Shown here piece by piece: positions 32,525 through 41,709 of a DNA stretch of 64,000 nucleotides. Both the position numbers and the translations under genes were made by a program. The notes beneath the pieces were generated by a model. It worked only from the letters and a program-made list of their open reading frames with translations. It ran no database searches and was not told the DNA's origin. Within the stretch, counting starts at the first letter, position 1, and each line of letters starts with the position of its first letter. Origin of the DNA: Bradyrhizobium sp. Rc3b (GTDB lineage Bacteria > Pseudomonadota > Alphaproteobacteria > Rhizobiales > Xanthobacteraceae); assembly GCF_900114915.1 (NCBI RefSeq), contig NZ_FOUS01000010.1:248001-312000 (forward strand), given 5' to 3'.

Positions 32525-34255
32525 CTAAACCGACGCCGACACGCCTGCAGCGGTCTCACGTGTGACGCTTCCCTCCGCCAGATGCCTTCCTGCGATATAT
32601 CCAAACACCAGTGCCGGCCCCAGCGTGATGCCCGGTCCCGGATAATTCCCGTTCATGATCGAGCCCATGTCATTGCCGCAGGCATAAAGGCCCGCAATCG
32701 GCGTGCCGTCCGCGCGCAGCACCCGGGCTTGCGGATCGACCTTCATGCCGACGGCCGTGCCGAGATCGGCCGGATGGATGCGCATCGCGAAGTACGGCGC
32801 GCGGAGGATGGGCGCGACGCAGGGATTAGGCTTGCGGCTGATATCGCCGAGGTGGCGCTGATAGATGGTGCTGCCGCGGCCGAATTCGCCATCGCGCCCC
32901 TCCTTCGCGCCTTGGTTGTAGCTCGCGATCGTCGCCGCCAGCACCCGCGGCTTGATGCCGATCTTCGCCGCGAGCCCCGCGATATCAGGCGCCTCGACCA
33001 ACTCGCCGCTCGCCACATAGCGCCGATAGCTCCGCGTGAACGGCCTGATCCGGCCGAGGCCGTAAGCCCACAGGAACCGGCGATCGCAAATCAAATAGAA
33101 CCGCCGGTCCGGCTCGCCATTGCTGTCGCGCAGCATGGCCAGCACGAATTCGTGGTAAGATAGCGCCTCGTTGACGAAACGTCGGCCCGCTGTGTTGACG
33201 GCGATCACGCCGGGCTTGGCGCGGTCGGCCACAAGGTGCGGGAACACGCCACGGCTGCCGTCGGCGCGGCGGAATAGCGAGGCCGGCACCCAATAGGCCG
33301 GGCTGGTCGCATCCGCATTGAGCGCGGCACCAGTCGCTGCCGCCAGCCGAAGTCCGTCGCCGGTGCTGGAAGGGCTGGTCGCCGAGACGAATCCAGCCGC
33401 CGCCGGGAAAAAGCGCTTGCGCAATACGGCGTCGTGCGAGAACCCGCCGGTTGCCAGCACCACGCCGCGGCGCGCTGCGATCGGCCGGTCGCGCGAGCCG
33501 TGACGGATCACCACGCCACTGACGCGGTCGCCCTGCATCGAGAGGTCTTCGACATCGGCGCTGAAGAGAACTTCAACCTGCCGCGCCAGCACCGAAGCAT
33601 AGAGCTGCGCGGCAAGTGCGTTGCCGAGATACAGCGACGTGCCGCGCGGGCTCCGCAGCCGCTGCAGCGCATATCGAGAGATCAGCCGCGCCGCACGCAG
33701 GGTCGAGCGCAGCGATTTTCCAACACTGCGCAAATGCGGAACGTCGCGAGGATCGACCATCATCCCGCCGAACAGCGTGAACTCCGGCAACGGTGGCCGC
33801 AATCGCGCAAAAGCGCCGCCGAGCCGCGTGCCGTCGAAACCGACCGGCTCCAACACGCGGCCGCCGGGCGTCGCGCCGAGCCGCTCCGGATAACAATCCG
33901 GACAGGCCTTCACTGGCTGGAGGCGTACCTCCGTGTTGGCTTCGAGATAGGCGATCGCCTCGGGCCCGCGCGCGAGGAAGGCGGCGCGCAGACCGGCATT
34001 GGCGGGCTCGGGCACCGTGCTCGACAGATATTGGACGGCATCCGCGACGCTGTCGGAGAGCCCGGCCTCCCTCATTCTGGCATTGGCGGGAATCCAGACC
34101 ATGCCGCCGGACCAGGCGGTGGTGCCGCCGACGAACGCGGTCTTCTCGATCACCAGCACGCGCAGGCCTTGCGCAGCGGCCACGGCCGCCGCCGTCATGC
34201 CGCCGACACCGGCGCCGATAACAATGACGTCGTAGGTCTCGTGTGCCGGCATCAT
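32525..34255 (-). CDS. FAD-binding oxidoreductase of the 3-ketosteroid dehydrogenase/fumarate reductase flavoprotein type
   Basis: 576 aa. The N-terminal dinucleotide fold (DVIVIGAGVGGMTAAAVAA, then an Arg/Lys-rich strand VLVIEKTAFVGGTTAWSGG) is followed by a long cap and the C-terminal FAD segment GLYACGNDMGSIMNGNYPGPGITLGPA. The ASGG/GGTTAWSGG layout and PGPG/TLGPALVFGY ending resemble ketosteroid delta-1-dehydrogenases, which desaturate ring A. Steroid genes are not near, so this could act on another cyclic ketone. Start at 34255 (MMP) or 34252. Confidence 0.82.
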   Translation of the reverse strand: MMPAHETYDVIVIGAGVGGMTAAAVAAAQGLRVLVIEKTAFVGGTTAWSGGMVWIPANARMREAGLSDSVADAVQYLSSTVPEPANAGLRAAFLARGPEAIAYLEANTEVRLQPVKACPDCYPERLGATPGGRVLEPVGFDGTRLGGAFARLRPPLPEFTLFGGMMVDPRDVPHLRSVGKSLRSTLRAARLISRYALQRLRSPRGTSLYLGNALAAQLYASVLARQVEVLFSADVEDLSMQGDRVSGVVIRHGSRDRPIAARRGVVLATGGFSHDAVLRKRFFPAAAGFVSATSPSSTGDGLRLAAATGAALNADATSPAYWVPASLFRRADGSRGVFPHLVADRAKPGVIAVNTAGRRFVNEALSYHEFVLAMLRDSNGEPDRRFYLICDRRFLWAYGLGRIRPFTRSYRRYVASGELVEAPDIAGLAAKIGIKPRVLAATIASYNQGAKEGRDGEFGRGSTIYQRHLGDISRKPNPCVAPILRAPYFAMRIHPADLGTAVGMKVDPQARVLRADGTPIAGLYACGNDMGSIMNGNYPGPGITLGPALVFGYIAGRHLAEGSVTRETAAGVSASV

Positions 34256-34311
34256 GCGGGTTTCCGAAGGCGAGGCATGACACCGTCATACCCCGCCTCG
34301 CCCGTCCCACG

Positions 34312-35331
34312 CTAGCGCTGCGGCTTGCGCTCGATCGGGTCGATATCGATCGCCCGCAGGCGGCCGAGCCGCAGCACGTCCATGGCGAGCCGCCGGCCGA
34401 TGCGGTCGCGGTCGAGCACGCGGATCAAATCGTCGACGCCGTTCATCTCAACGCCGTCGAGCCTGATGACGACGTCGCCAGGCAACAGGCCCGCCTTCGC
34501 CGCCGGACCATCCGGCTCGATCTGCGCGAGCAATGCGCCCATCTTGTTTTCGATGCCGGCCAGCACCGCATGCCGCCGTGGGATCGGCGCGGTCTGTCCG
34601 GCGACGCCGATATAGGCGCGACGGACATAGCCGTGACGGATGATCTCCGACAGCACGAATTGCGCGGTGTTGCTGGCAACCGCGAAGCAGATGCCTTGAG
34701 CGCCGTTGATGATGGCGGTGTTGATGCCGATCACCTCGGCATTCGACGACAGCAGCGGGCCGCCGGAATTGCCAGGGTTGAGCGCGGCGTCGGTCTGGAT
34801 CACGTCCTCGATGGTGCGCCCGCTCACCGAGCGGATCGAGCGGCCGAGCGCCGAGACCACGCCGGCGGTCACGGTCGATTCGAAACCGAGCGGATTGCCG
34901 ATCGCGATCACGAGTTGGCCGCGGCGCAGCGTCTTGGAATTGCCGAGCGCGGCATAGGGCAAATGGCGCACGCCGTTGGCGCGCAGCAGCGCAAGGTCGG
35001 TATCGGGATCGACGCCGAGCACCTGGGCGTCGCCGACATGGCCCTCGACGTCGCGCAGCCGGATCTCCTTCGACGTGCCGACCACGTGGCTGTTGGTGAG
35101 GACGAGGCCATCAGGCGAGATCACGATGCCCGAGCCGAGCCCGCCGCGCTCACGGCCGTTCGGCACTTTTGGCCCGGTCTCGACACGCACGACCGCGGGG
35201 CCGACCCGGTCGGTCACATCGATCACGGCATTGGAATAGGCGTCCAGCAACGCCCGGTCATCGGCCGGCGCAGATGCTGTCGTTCGCGATGACGCGCCGT
35301 CATCGACGATATCTGAGGTGAAATCCAGCAT
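34312..35331 (-). CDS. HtrA/DegP-like trypsin-type protease without a visible signal peptide
   Basis: 339 aa from the ATG at 35331. The triad is H82 (TNSHVVG), D112 (PDTDLALL) and S189 (NPGNSGGPL). A single PDZ domain follows from about 235 (IENKMGALLAQIEPDGPAAKAGL, GDVVIRLDG). It is about 100 residues shorter than DegP, and the N-terminus (MLDFTSDIVDDGASS...) is polar, without a Sec or Tat signal or membrane anchor. A frame extending to 35571 adds low-complexity sequence only. If no leader exists, it acts in the cytoplasm, unusual for HtrA proteins. Confidence 0.82.
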   Translation of the reverse strand: MLDFTSDIVDDGASSRTTASAPADDRALLDAYSNAVIDVTDRVGPAVVRVETGPKVPNGRERGGLGSGIVISPDGLVLTNSHVVGTSKEIRLRDVEGHVGDAQVLGVDPDTDLALLRANGVRHLPYAALGNSKTLRRGQLVIAIGNPLGFESTVTAGVVSALGRSIRSVSGRTIEDVIQTDAALNPGNSGGPLLSSNAEVIGINTAIINGAQGICFAVASNTAQFVLSEIIRHGYVRRAYIGVAGQTAPIPRRHAVLAGIENKMGALLAQIEPDGPAAKAGLLPGDVVIRLDGVEMNGVDDLIRVLDRDRIGRRLAMDVLRLGRLRAIDIDPIERKPQR

Positions 35332-35423
35332 GGCAAGAGTCCTTGAAGGCTCACACAGATGGTGGCCTGTGCCCGGCCGCGCAAGGTGCCCGTCGGGCGC
35401 GCAGGGCTGGACTGCCCAGATGG

Positions 35424-35870
35424 CTAGGGCGCCCGCCGCAGCGTGCCTGCCCTCGCCTTCACCGGATCGAGCAGCGACCAGTCCCCATCCGGAAGCACAT
35501 GGCCCTTCGGGAATGGCGCCCGCAGCTCGATCCCCAGCGAACCCAGCACGCGGTCGTCGCGGTAGTAGCATTGCAGCACGACACGGACGAGCGTCGCGGC
35601 GGCGACGCCGCCGTGCTTGCGAAACTCCTGCGCCACCGCATCGCGTCTGGTGGCATCGAGCTCGGCGAGCGGCGCTCCTGCCAGCCGCGCCAGATCATCC
35701 AGCGCGGCCGCGACCAATTTGGTATCGCGGCCAAGCGTTGCGAGCATATCTGCCTGGATCGCGGGATCGTCGGCGCCGGGCACCTTGTACTCGTCGCTGG
35801 CGGGAACGATCATCGCGGCGATGCTGCGGAGGTCGTCGCGTTGGGTGCGCGTGAGATTGTCTGCGGACAT
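35424..35870 (-). CDS. small partner of the GMC oxidoreductase (gluconate 2-dehydrogenase subunit 3-like)
   Basis: 148 aa from the ATG at 35870. It begins MSADNLTRTQRDDLRSIAAMIVPASDE, the layout of the gluconate 2-dehydrogenase subunit 3 family (LRSIAAMIVPAS), but lacks a Tat signal. It starts 7 bp after the GMC stop, so the pair is probably one unit. In related systems this small subunit stabilises or exports the flavoprotein. Without a leader here, it more likely stays in the cytoplasm or is co-exported (inference). Confidence 0.65.
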   Translation of the reverse strand: MSADNLTRTQRDDLRSIAAMIVPASDEYKVPGADDPAIQADMLATLGRDTKLVAAALDDLARLAGAPLAELDATRRDAVAQEFRKHGGVAAATLVRVVLQCYYRDDRVLGSLGIELRAPFPKGHVLPDGDWSLLDPVKARAGTLRRAP

Positions 35871-35877
35871 GGCGGCC

Positions 35878-37476
35878 TTAATCAAACAAATTGGCGAGGC
35901 GCTGCTTCATCTGGTCGGCGATGTAGAGCGCGAGGGCCTGGATGGTGGAGGTCGGGTTCACGCCGCCCGACGTGACGAAGATGCTGCCGTCGACGATGAA
36001 GAGGTTCTTCACGTCGTGCGTGCGGCCCCATTCATTGACCACGGAGCGCTCTGGGTCGGTGCCCATCCGCGCGGTACCGAGCAGGTGCCAGCCGCCCCAG
36101 GGGATCGGCGAATTGATGCAGATATCGGTGGCGCCCGCGGTCTCCAAAATCTCCCGGCCGCGCGCCAGCGCATGCTCCATCATCTTCCGGCTGTTCTCGC
36201 TGATGGTGTAGTCGATCTTCGGCGCGGGAATGCCGTGACTGTCCTTGAGCACGGGATCGAGCGTGACGCGATTATGCTCCTCCGGCAGATCCTCGCAGAT
36301 CGCGGAAAATCCGAGCCGGTGGCCGTTCAGCTTGCGGAAGACGCGGTGATGATCCTCGCCCCAGGGCAGAATGCCCTTCTGCTCGCTGACGACAGCCTCG
36401 AACACCGGTCCGGCCCCGCGCACGAACTGAACGCCATAGCCGCGCACGAAACCGCGCGACAGGTCGGTGTCGTACCACTGCTTGCTCCACAGGCAGGTCG
36501 GCGGCGCGCGGTTGCTATCGGTCGGCTCCTTCACATAGCCGTAGATCTGCGCATAGGGATGGAACATCAAATTCTTGCCGACGAGGCCCGACGAATTGGC
36601 AAGGCCGTTCGGAAAGCGGTTTGACGCCGAGTTCAGCAATAGCCGCGGCGTGCCGACGCCGTTGCAGGCGATGATGACGACATGCGCGGGCTGGAACTGC
36701 TCGACGCCGTCCTTGTCGTAATAGACCACGCCGGAGGCCATGCCACTCTCGTCGGTGGTGATCTCGCGTACCCGGCAATGGGTGCGCAGCTCGACGCCGG
36801 CGCGGATCGCCTGTGGCCAATAGGTGATGTCGGTGGAGGATTTGGCGCCTTGCGCGCAGGCCGGCGTGCAATGGCCGAGATTGATGCAGCGCGCCCGGCC
36901 CTCATAGTCCATCGTCGCGACCGTCGTATCCGACGGCCACCAGTGCCAGCCGAGCTTGTTCATGGCCTTGCCGATGATGGCGCCGGACAATCCGAGCGGC
37001 TGTTGCGGCATCGGCGGATGCGTCAGCGGCGAGAGCGGATCGCCTGACAAGCCCGACGTGCCCATGATCCGATCGTTCTCCTCGAAGAACGGGGTCAGCG
37101 CGTCGTAATCGATCGGCCAGTCGTCGGCGACGCCGTCCAGCGTCCTCACCTTGAAATCGGAGGGATGCAGCCGCGGCCAGTGCGCGGTGTACATCACCGT
37201 GGAGCCGCCGACCGCGTTGTAGTTCACGACCTTGATCGGCGAATTGTCGTCGTTGATCGGATAGTCCTCGGGCCGGCCGCGCACGTTCGGGCTCGACGAC
37301 CACTCGCCGTAGAACTTGGCCTCCCAGTCCCGGCCCGTGCTGGGATATTCCGCCGGGTTCATCCAGCCGCCCTGCTCCAGGCAGAGAATGTGCATCTTGG
37401 TCTCGGCCAGCGACCACGCCACCGCCGCGCCCGAAGCGCCGGCGCCGATGATCAGGACGTCCACGGGGTCTTTCAT
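35878..37476 (-). CDS. GMC-family oxidoreductase
   Basis: 532 aa from the ATG at 37476, behind GGAGGAAAAGG. The FAD fold DVLIIGAGASGAAVAWSLA is at residue 6. VNYNAVGGSTVMYTAHWPRLH is the FAD-attachment and active-site loop, and CINLGHCTPACAQGAKSS a Cys-rich stretch typical of the gluconate/cellobiose dehydrogenase-like group. C-terminal active site: GWHLLGTARMGTDPERSVV (His) and VTSGGVNPTSTIQALA (Asn). It oxidises an alcohol or sugar; electrons probably leave to a quinone or cytochrome, not oxygen. It is followed by a small partner gene. Confidence 0.87.
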   Translation of the reverse strand: MKDPVDVLIIGAGASGAAVAWSLAETKMHILCLEQGGWMNPAEYPSTGRDWEAKFYGEWSSSPNVRGRPEDYPINDDNSPIKVVNYNAVGGSTVMYTAHWPRLHPSDFKVRTLDGVADDWPIDYDALTPFFEENDRIMGTSGLSGDPLSPLTHPPMPQQPLGLSGAIIGKAMNKLGWHWWPSDTTVATMDYEGRARCINLGHCTPACAQGAKSSTDITYWPQAIRAGVELRTHCRVREITTDESGMASGVVYYDKDGVEQFQPAHVVIIACNGVGTPRLLLNSASNRFPNGLANSSGLVGKNLMFHPYAQIYGYVKEPTDSNRAPPTCLWSKQWYDTDLSRGFVRGYGVQFVRGAGPVFEAVVSEQKGILPWGEDHHRVFRKLNGHRLGFSAICEDLPEEHNRVTLDPVLKDSHGIPAPKIDYTISENSRKMMEHALARGREILETAGATDICINSPIPWGGWHLLGTARMGTDPERSVVNEWGRTHDVKNLFIVDGSIFVTSGGVNPTSTIQALALYIADQMKQRLANLFD

Positions 37477-37676
37477 CGCAACCTTTTCCTCCCGCCCTCG
37501 CCGCTTCCCGGGCGATTCAGCCTGCACGGTCCGCAAGGCCTGCGAACGATAGGGTCAGAGCGGGCGGGGAGTAAAGCCGCGGGGCCGGAATGTCGCACTT
37601 CGCAGGGTGCAGACCATTGGTATCGCCACATCCGGATGCTAGGAACAGGCGCACGAGCAATCGATAGCGAGACCGC

Positions 37677-38465
37677 ATGTCCTTCCGAAATGTCTTTGCC
37701 GCCGCCCGCGCTTTTGCGCTCGTTTTGTTTTTCGCCTTGTCCGGAGTCCTGGCGTCTTCCGAGCCGGCTTCCGCGCTGACCGCCGCCGCGATAGTCCGCG
37801 ACGGCAACTCCATCCAGCTTGGCGACGTCACCTACCGGCTCGACGGCGTCGACGCGCCCGAGCTCGACCAGGTCTGCATCGACGACCACGCCGATTCCTG
37901 GACCTGCGGCATCGAGGCTCGCGACCAGCTGGCGAAGCTGATCAACAAGCGCTCCGTGCGCTGTGACGATGTCGGGCCGGAGAAGAGCTTTGGCAAGCGG
38001 CACCGGGCGATCTGCACGGCCGAGGGCGACAAGGCCAGCCTGAACGAACAGCTGGTCAAGCTCGGCTTTGCCGTCGCGCGGGAGCCGATCAAGGCGAACG
38101 TCAAGCCGGCCGTGGCCGAGGCCAAGTCGGCCGCCGCCGGGATCTGGAAGGGGTGTTTTGTTGCGCCGCAAGACTTCCGCGCGGGCAAGAAGGACGGCGC
38201 ACTGCTGGGTGCCGCCTGCCGTCCGGACCGCGACAAGGAAATTCGCGCCGTGCTGTTCCCGGAGGAGCTGACGATGCCGCCGAGTTGCAGCATCAAGGGA
38301 AAGCTCGCGGTGCGCGCACGCGTCACCGGCAACATCGGCATCTATCATCTGCGGGGTTGCCCGAGCTACCCGGCGACCACCAAGCCGGACCGCTGGTTCT
38401 GCTCGGAGGACGACGCCCAGGCGGCCGGCTTCCGCAAGGCCTACAATTGCCGCCGGCCGAAGTGA
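37677..38465 (+). CDS. secreted thermonuclease-like protein with a C-terminal sunset-type domain
   Basis: 262 aa with a signal peptide (about 1-33, ending ASA). Residues 36-155 are a staphylococcal nuclease-type OB fold (VRDGNSIQLGDVTYRLDGVDAPELDQ, ASLNEQLVKLGFAVA, AAAGIWKG). The C-terminal ~60 residues contain IGIYHLRGCPSYPATTKPDRWFC, a pattern seen in the small 'sunset' domain that follows extracellular nucleases. It would cut nucleic acids or bind nucleotides outside the cell. A hairpin at 38641-38673 probably ends its transcript, although 170 bp of untranslated sequence lie between. Confidence 0.78.
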   Translation: MSFRNVFAAARAFALVLFFALSGVLASSEPASALTAAAIVRDGNSIQLGDVTYRLDGVDAPELDQVCIDDHADSWTCGIEARDQLAKLINKRSVRCDDVGPEKSFGKRHRAICTAEGDKASLNEQLVKLGFAVAREPIKANVKPAVAEAKSAAAGIWKGCFVAPQDFRAGKKDGALLGAACRPDRDKEIRAVLFPEELTMPPSCSIKGKLAVRARVTGNIGIYHLRGCPSYPATTKPDRWFCSEDDAQAAGFRKAYNCRRPK

Positions 38466-38640
38466 AAAATTCCCTCACGCATCCGTGAGTAGTAGTCCAT
38501 GACCGTATTGATCCGGAATTGAACCCCTTCGCGAGTTGCTGCACTCATAAAGGTACGCAAGCGCTTGCGCGGGCGTTTCCTTGGCAGCAATCCGGCTCCG
38601 GCCTGATTGCCCTGCTTGGGCGTTTCCTCCCTAGACTTGG

Positions 38641-38673
38641 GCCGCTTGTCACAACAAGCGGCTCTTCTTTTTT
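38641..38673 (+). terminator. Rho-independent terminator, 175 bp after the nuclease gene
   Basis: Stem GCCGCTTGT/ACAAGCGGC with a CACA loop, then TCTTCTTTTTT. The distance from the nuclease stop leaves 38466-38640 unexplained; it could be a long 3' end or a small RNA with its own promoter. Confidence 0.75.
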
Positions 38674-38684
38674 GGGCGGTGCTA

Positions 38685-39071
38685 TCACTGCATCCGCATG
38701 ATCTGGTCCATCGGCGGCATGTTCGCATTCAGATGCGCCATGATCCAGACCGTGCCGCCCACCACCAGGAAGACCACCAGCAGGCCGAAGGCCAGCGCCA
38801 GCACGTTGTTGGTGTTGTCGGGACCGGTCGTGATGTGCAGGAAGAACACCAGATGCACCCCCATCTGCGCGATCGCCAGCACGATCAACGCAACCGGGAT
38901 GGAGGGCTGCCAGACCAGATCGGTGCCGGCGATGAAGAACGACGTCGCCGTGAGCAGCAGAGCCAGGACAAGGCCGACGACGTAGCCGAGAATACGGGTG
39001 CCGACACTGTGTTGCTCTTCCTCGCCCGGCGCGAGGTCGTGGTCGCTCCGCGCGTGGCTCTGATCGCTCAT
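38685..39071 (-). CDS. cyoD: cytochrome o-type ubiquinol oxidase subunit IV
   Basis: 128 aa from the ATG at 39071, whose ATGA overlaps the cyoC stop. Three membrane helices are visible: TRILGYVVGLVLALLLTATSFF, IPVALIVLAIAQMGVHLVFFLHI and the last LALAFGLLVVFLVVGGTVWI. A polar, Glu-rich N-terminus is typical of CyoD. It assists copper loading or assembly of subunit I. Last gene of the cyoABCD unit. Confidence 0.88.
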   Translation of the reverse strand: MSDQSHARSDHDLAPGEEEQHSVGTRILGYVVGLVLALLLTATSFFIAGTDLVWQPSIPVALIVLAIAQMGVHLVFFLHITTGPDNTNNVLALAFGLLVVFLVVGGTVWIMAHLNANMPPMDQIMRMQ

Positions 39072-39709
39072 GCGGCACTCCCAAGCAAATAGACGACGGA
39101 GAATACCCCGACCCAGACGATGTCGAGCGCGTGCCAGAACAGCGCAAAGCACATCATCCGGCGCAGGACGTCGGCGCGGAAGCCCTTGGCAAACACCTGG
39201 GCCATCATGGTGAGGAGCCACAGCACGCCGGCCGAGACATGCAGGCCGTGGCAGCCGACGAGCGAGAAGAACGCGGTCAGGAAGGCGCTGCGCGACGGGC
39301 CATAGCCGCGCGCGACGAGGTCGGCGAATTCGCGGAACTCGATGACGAGGAAGATCAGCCCGAGCACGCAGGTCACGGTCATCCCGAGATAGAACCAGAA
39401 CCGGTTGCGCACATCGGCCGCGATGCTGGCCATGCCGCAGGTAAAGCTCGACAACAGCAGGCACACGGTCTCGATCGCGACGTTCCTCTGCTCGAAAATC
39501 TCCGAGCCCTTCGGGCCGCCGGCCGTCTGCCCGGACAGCACCGCGTAGGCCGCGAAGAAGCAGGAGAACATCACGATGTCGGAGAGCAGGAAAATCCAGA
39601 AGCCGTAGGCGGTCACGATCCGCTTCGAAGCGGGTCCGGGGTGCTCGATGACGAGCCCGATGTGATGGGGATCGGCATGCGCGTGGCCGGCGGTCGCAGT
39701 CATCGCCAT
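39068..39709 (-). CDS. cyoC: cytochrome o-type ubiquinol oxidase subunit III
   Basis: 213 aa with five membrane helices. The run GFWIFLLSDIVMFSCFFAAYAVL, the QTAGGPKGSEIFEQRNVAIETVCL loop and the FFSLVGCHGLHVSAGVLWLL helix are standard for quinol oxidase subunit III. It overlaps cyoB by one base at its start and cyoD by four at its end. No redox centre is known in this subunit; it stabilises subunit I. Confidence 0.9.
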   Translation of the reverse strand: MAMTATAGHAHADPHHIGLVIEHPGPASKRIVTAYGFWIFLLSDIVMFSCFFAAYAVLSGQTAGGPKGSEIFEQRNVAIETVCLLLSSFTCGMASIAADVRNRFWFYLGMTVTCVLGLIFLVIEFREFADLVARGYGPSRSAFLTAFFSLVGCHGLHVSAGVLWLLTMMAQVFAKGFRADVLRRMMCFALFWHALDIVWVGVFSVVYLLGSAA

Positions 39710-41709
39710 CAGACCGTCCCCGCCATGCTGACGAGGCTGCGTCGTTCCTCGAGATTGATGCGGTCGATCGCTGCGACCTCCTCCGCGGGAATGACGTATT
39801 CGTCATGGTCGCGCCAGGCGAAAACGACGAAGGTCGCGAACGCGCCGAGACCGCCCAAAATCACCATCCACCAGATGTGCCAGATCAGTGCAAAGCCCAT
39901 GACGGTGGCGAAGAACGCGCAGACGAAGCCGGTCGGGGAATTCCGGGGCATCTCGATGTCCTGATATTCCGGCCTGTCGCGTTCGAGCGATTGCTGCTGG
40001 GCATGGATTTTCATGTCCCAATAGGCGTCCTCGCCGCGCACATCGGGATTGAAGGCGAAGTTGAACACCGGCGGCGGCGACGAGGTCGCCCATTCCAGCG
40101 AGCGGCCGTCCCAGGGATCGCCGGTACGGTCGCGCAGCGCCTCGCGGTTGCGGATGCTGACCACGAGCTGCATGATCTGGCAGATCACCCCGATCGTGAG
40201 CACGGCCATGCCAATTGCTGCAACGATCATCCAGGGCCGCCACGCCGCGACGTCATAATGCTGCATGCGCCGGGTCATGCCGAGCATGCCGGCGATGTAG
40301 AGCGGGATGAAGGTGATGAAGAAGCCGAGAAAGGTGAACCAGAACGCCAGCTTGCCCCAGCGCTCGTCGAGGCGGAAACCAAACGCCTTGGGAAACCAAT
40401 ATTCGAAGCCGGCGAAGGCGCCGAACAACACGCCGCCGATGATGACGTTGTGGAAGTGCGCCACCAGGAACATGCTGTTGTGAAGCATGAAGTCTGCGGG
40501 CGGCACCGCGAGCAGGACGCCGGTCAATCCACCGATGATGAATGTCACCATGAAGCCGACCGCCCACAGCATCGGCGTCGCGAAGCGGATGCGGCCGCCA
40601 TACATCGTGAACAGCCAATTGTAGATCTTCACACCGGTCGGCACCGCGATGATCATGCTGGCGATGCCGAAGATGGCGTTGACGTCCGGCCCTGCCCCCA
40701 TCGTGAAGAAATGATGCAGCCAGACCATGAAGGAGATGACGCAGATCGCCATGGTCGCAAGCACCATCGAGCGATAACCGAACAGCGCCTTGCCGGAGAA
40801 GGTCGAGACCACCTCGGAGAAGATGCCGAACGCCGGCAGCACCAGGATGTAGACCTCCGGATGTCCCCAGGCCCAGATCAGGTTCATGAACATCATGACG
40901 TTGCCGCCGGCCTCGTTGGTGAAGAAGTGGAAGCCGAGGTAGCGGTCGAGCAGCAGCATCGCGAGCGTGGCGGTGAGGATCGGGAAGGCCGCGACGATGA
41001 GGAGGTTCGAGGCCAGCGTGGTCCAGCAGAACATCGGCATGCGCAAATAATTCATGCCCCTGGTGCGCAGCTTCAGCACCGTGGTGACAAGGTTGATGCC
41101 GGCGACCAGCGTGCCGACGCCGGATATCTGCAGCGACCAGGCGTAATAGTCGACGCCGACGCCCGGCGAATAGGACAGCTCCGACAGCGGCGGAAAGGCG
41201 AGCCAGCCGGTGCGCGCGAACTCGCCGATCACGAGCGAGAGATTGACCAGCAGCGCACCGGTCGCGGTCAGCCAGAACCCGACCGAGTTGAGCGTCGGGA
41301 AAGCGACGTCGCGCACGCCGAGCTGCAGCGGCACGATCAGGTTCATCAGCCCGATCACGAACGGCATCGCCACGAAGAAGATCATGATGGTGCCGTGCGC
41401 CGAGAAGATCTGGTTGTAGTGCTCCGGCGGCAGGTAGCCCTGCGACTGGTAGGCGACGGCCTGCTGGATCCGCATCATGATGGCGTCGCTGCCACCGCGC
41501 AGCAGCATCACCGAGGCCAGCAGAATATACATGACGCCGATGCGCTTGTGATCGACGCTGGTGATCCATTCGCTCCAGAGATAGGGCAGATGCCCCTTCA
41601 CCACGACCCAGGTCAGCACGCCGAGGATCGCGACCAGCACCACTGCGCCCGCGACCAGCGGGATGGGCTGATCGAACGGAATGGCCGACCAATCGAGCTT
41701 ACCGAGCAT
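39709..41709 (-). CDS. cyoB: cytochrome o-type ubiquinol oxidase subunit I
   Basis: 666 aa from the ATG at 41709, overlapping the end of cyoA by 11 bp. About 15 helices. Haem and copper ligands are where expected: His in FSAHGTIMIFFVAMPF, the His-Tyr copper site WAWGHPEVYILVLPAFG, HH in MVWLHHFFTMG, and the haem ligands in VAHFHNVIIGG. It reduces oxygen to water with electrons from ubiquinol and pumps protons. The same cluster in B. japonicum has been described as coxWXYZ, a bb3-type quinol oxidase (established knowledge). Confidence 0.93.
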   Translation of the reverse strand: MLGKLDWSAIPFDQPIPLVAGAVVLVAILGVLTWVVVKGHLPYLWSEWITSVDHKRIGVMYILLASVMLLRGGSDAIMMRIQQAVAYQSQGYLPPEHYNQIFSAHGTIMIFFVAMPFVIGLMNLIVPLQLGVRDVAFPTLNSVGFWLTATGALLVNLSLVIGEFARTGWLAFPPLSELSYSPGVGVDYYAWSLQISGVGTLVAGINLVTTVLKLRTRGMNYLRMPMFCWTTLASNLLIVAAFPILTATLAMLLLDRYLGFHFFTNEAGGNVMMFMNLIWAWGHPEVYILVLPAFGIFSEVVSTFSGKALFGYRSMVLATMAICVISFMVWLHHFFTMGAGPDVNAIFGIASMIIAVPTGVKIYNWLFTMYGGRIRFATPMLWAVGFMVTFIIGGLTGVLLAVPPADFMLHNSMFLVAHFHNVIIGGVLFGAFAGFEYWFPKAFGFRLDERWGKLAFWFTFLGFFITFIPLYIAGMLGMTRRMQHYDVAAWRPWMIVAAIGMAVLTIGVICQIMQLVVSIRNREALRDRTGDPWDGRSLEWATSSPPPVFNFAFNPDVRGEDAYWDMKIHAQQQSLERDRPEYQDIEMPRNSPTGFVCAFFATVMGFALIWHIWWMVILGGLGAFATFVVFAWRDHDEYVIPAEEVAAIDRINLEERRSLVSMAGTV

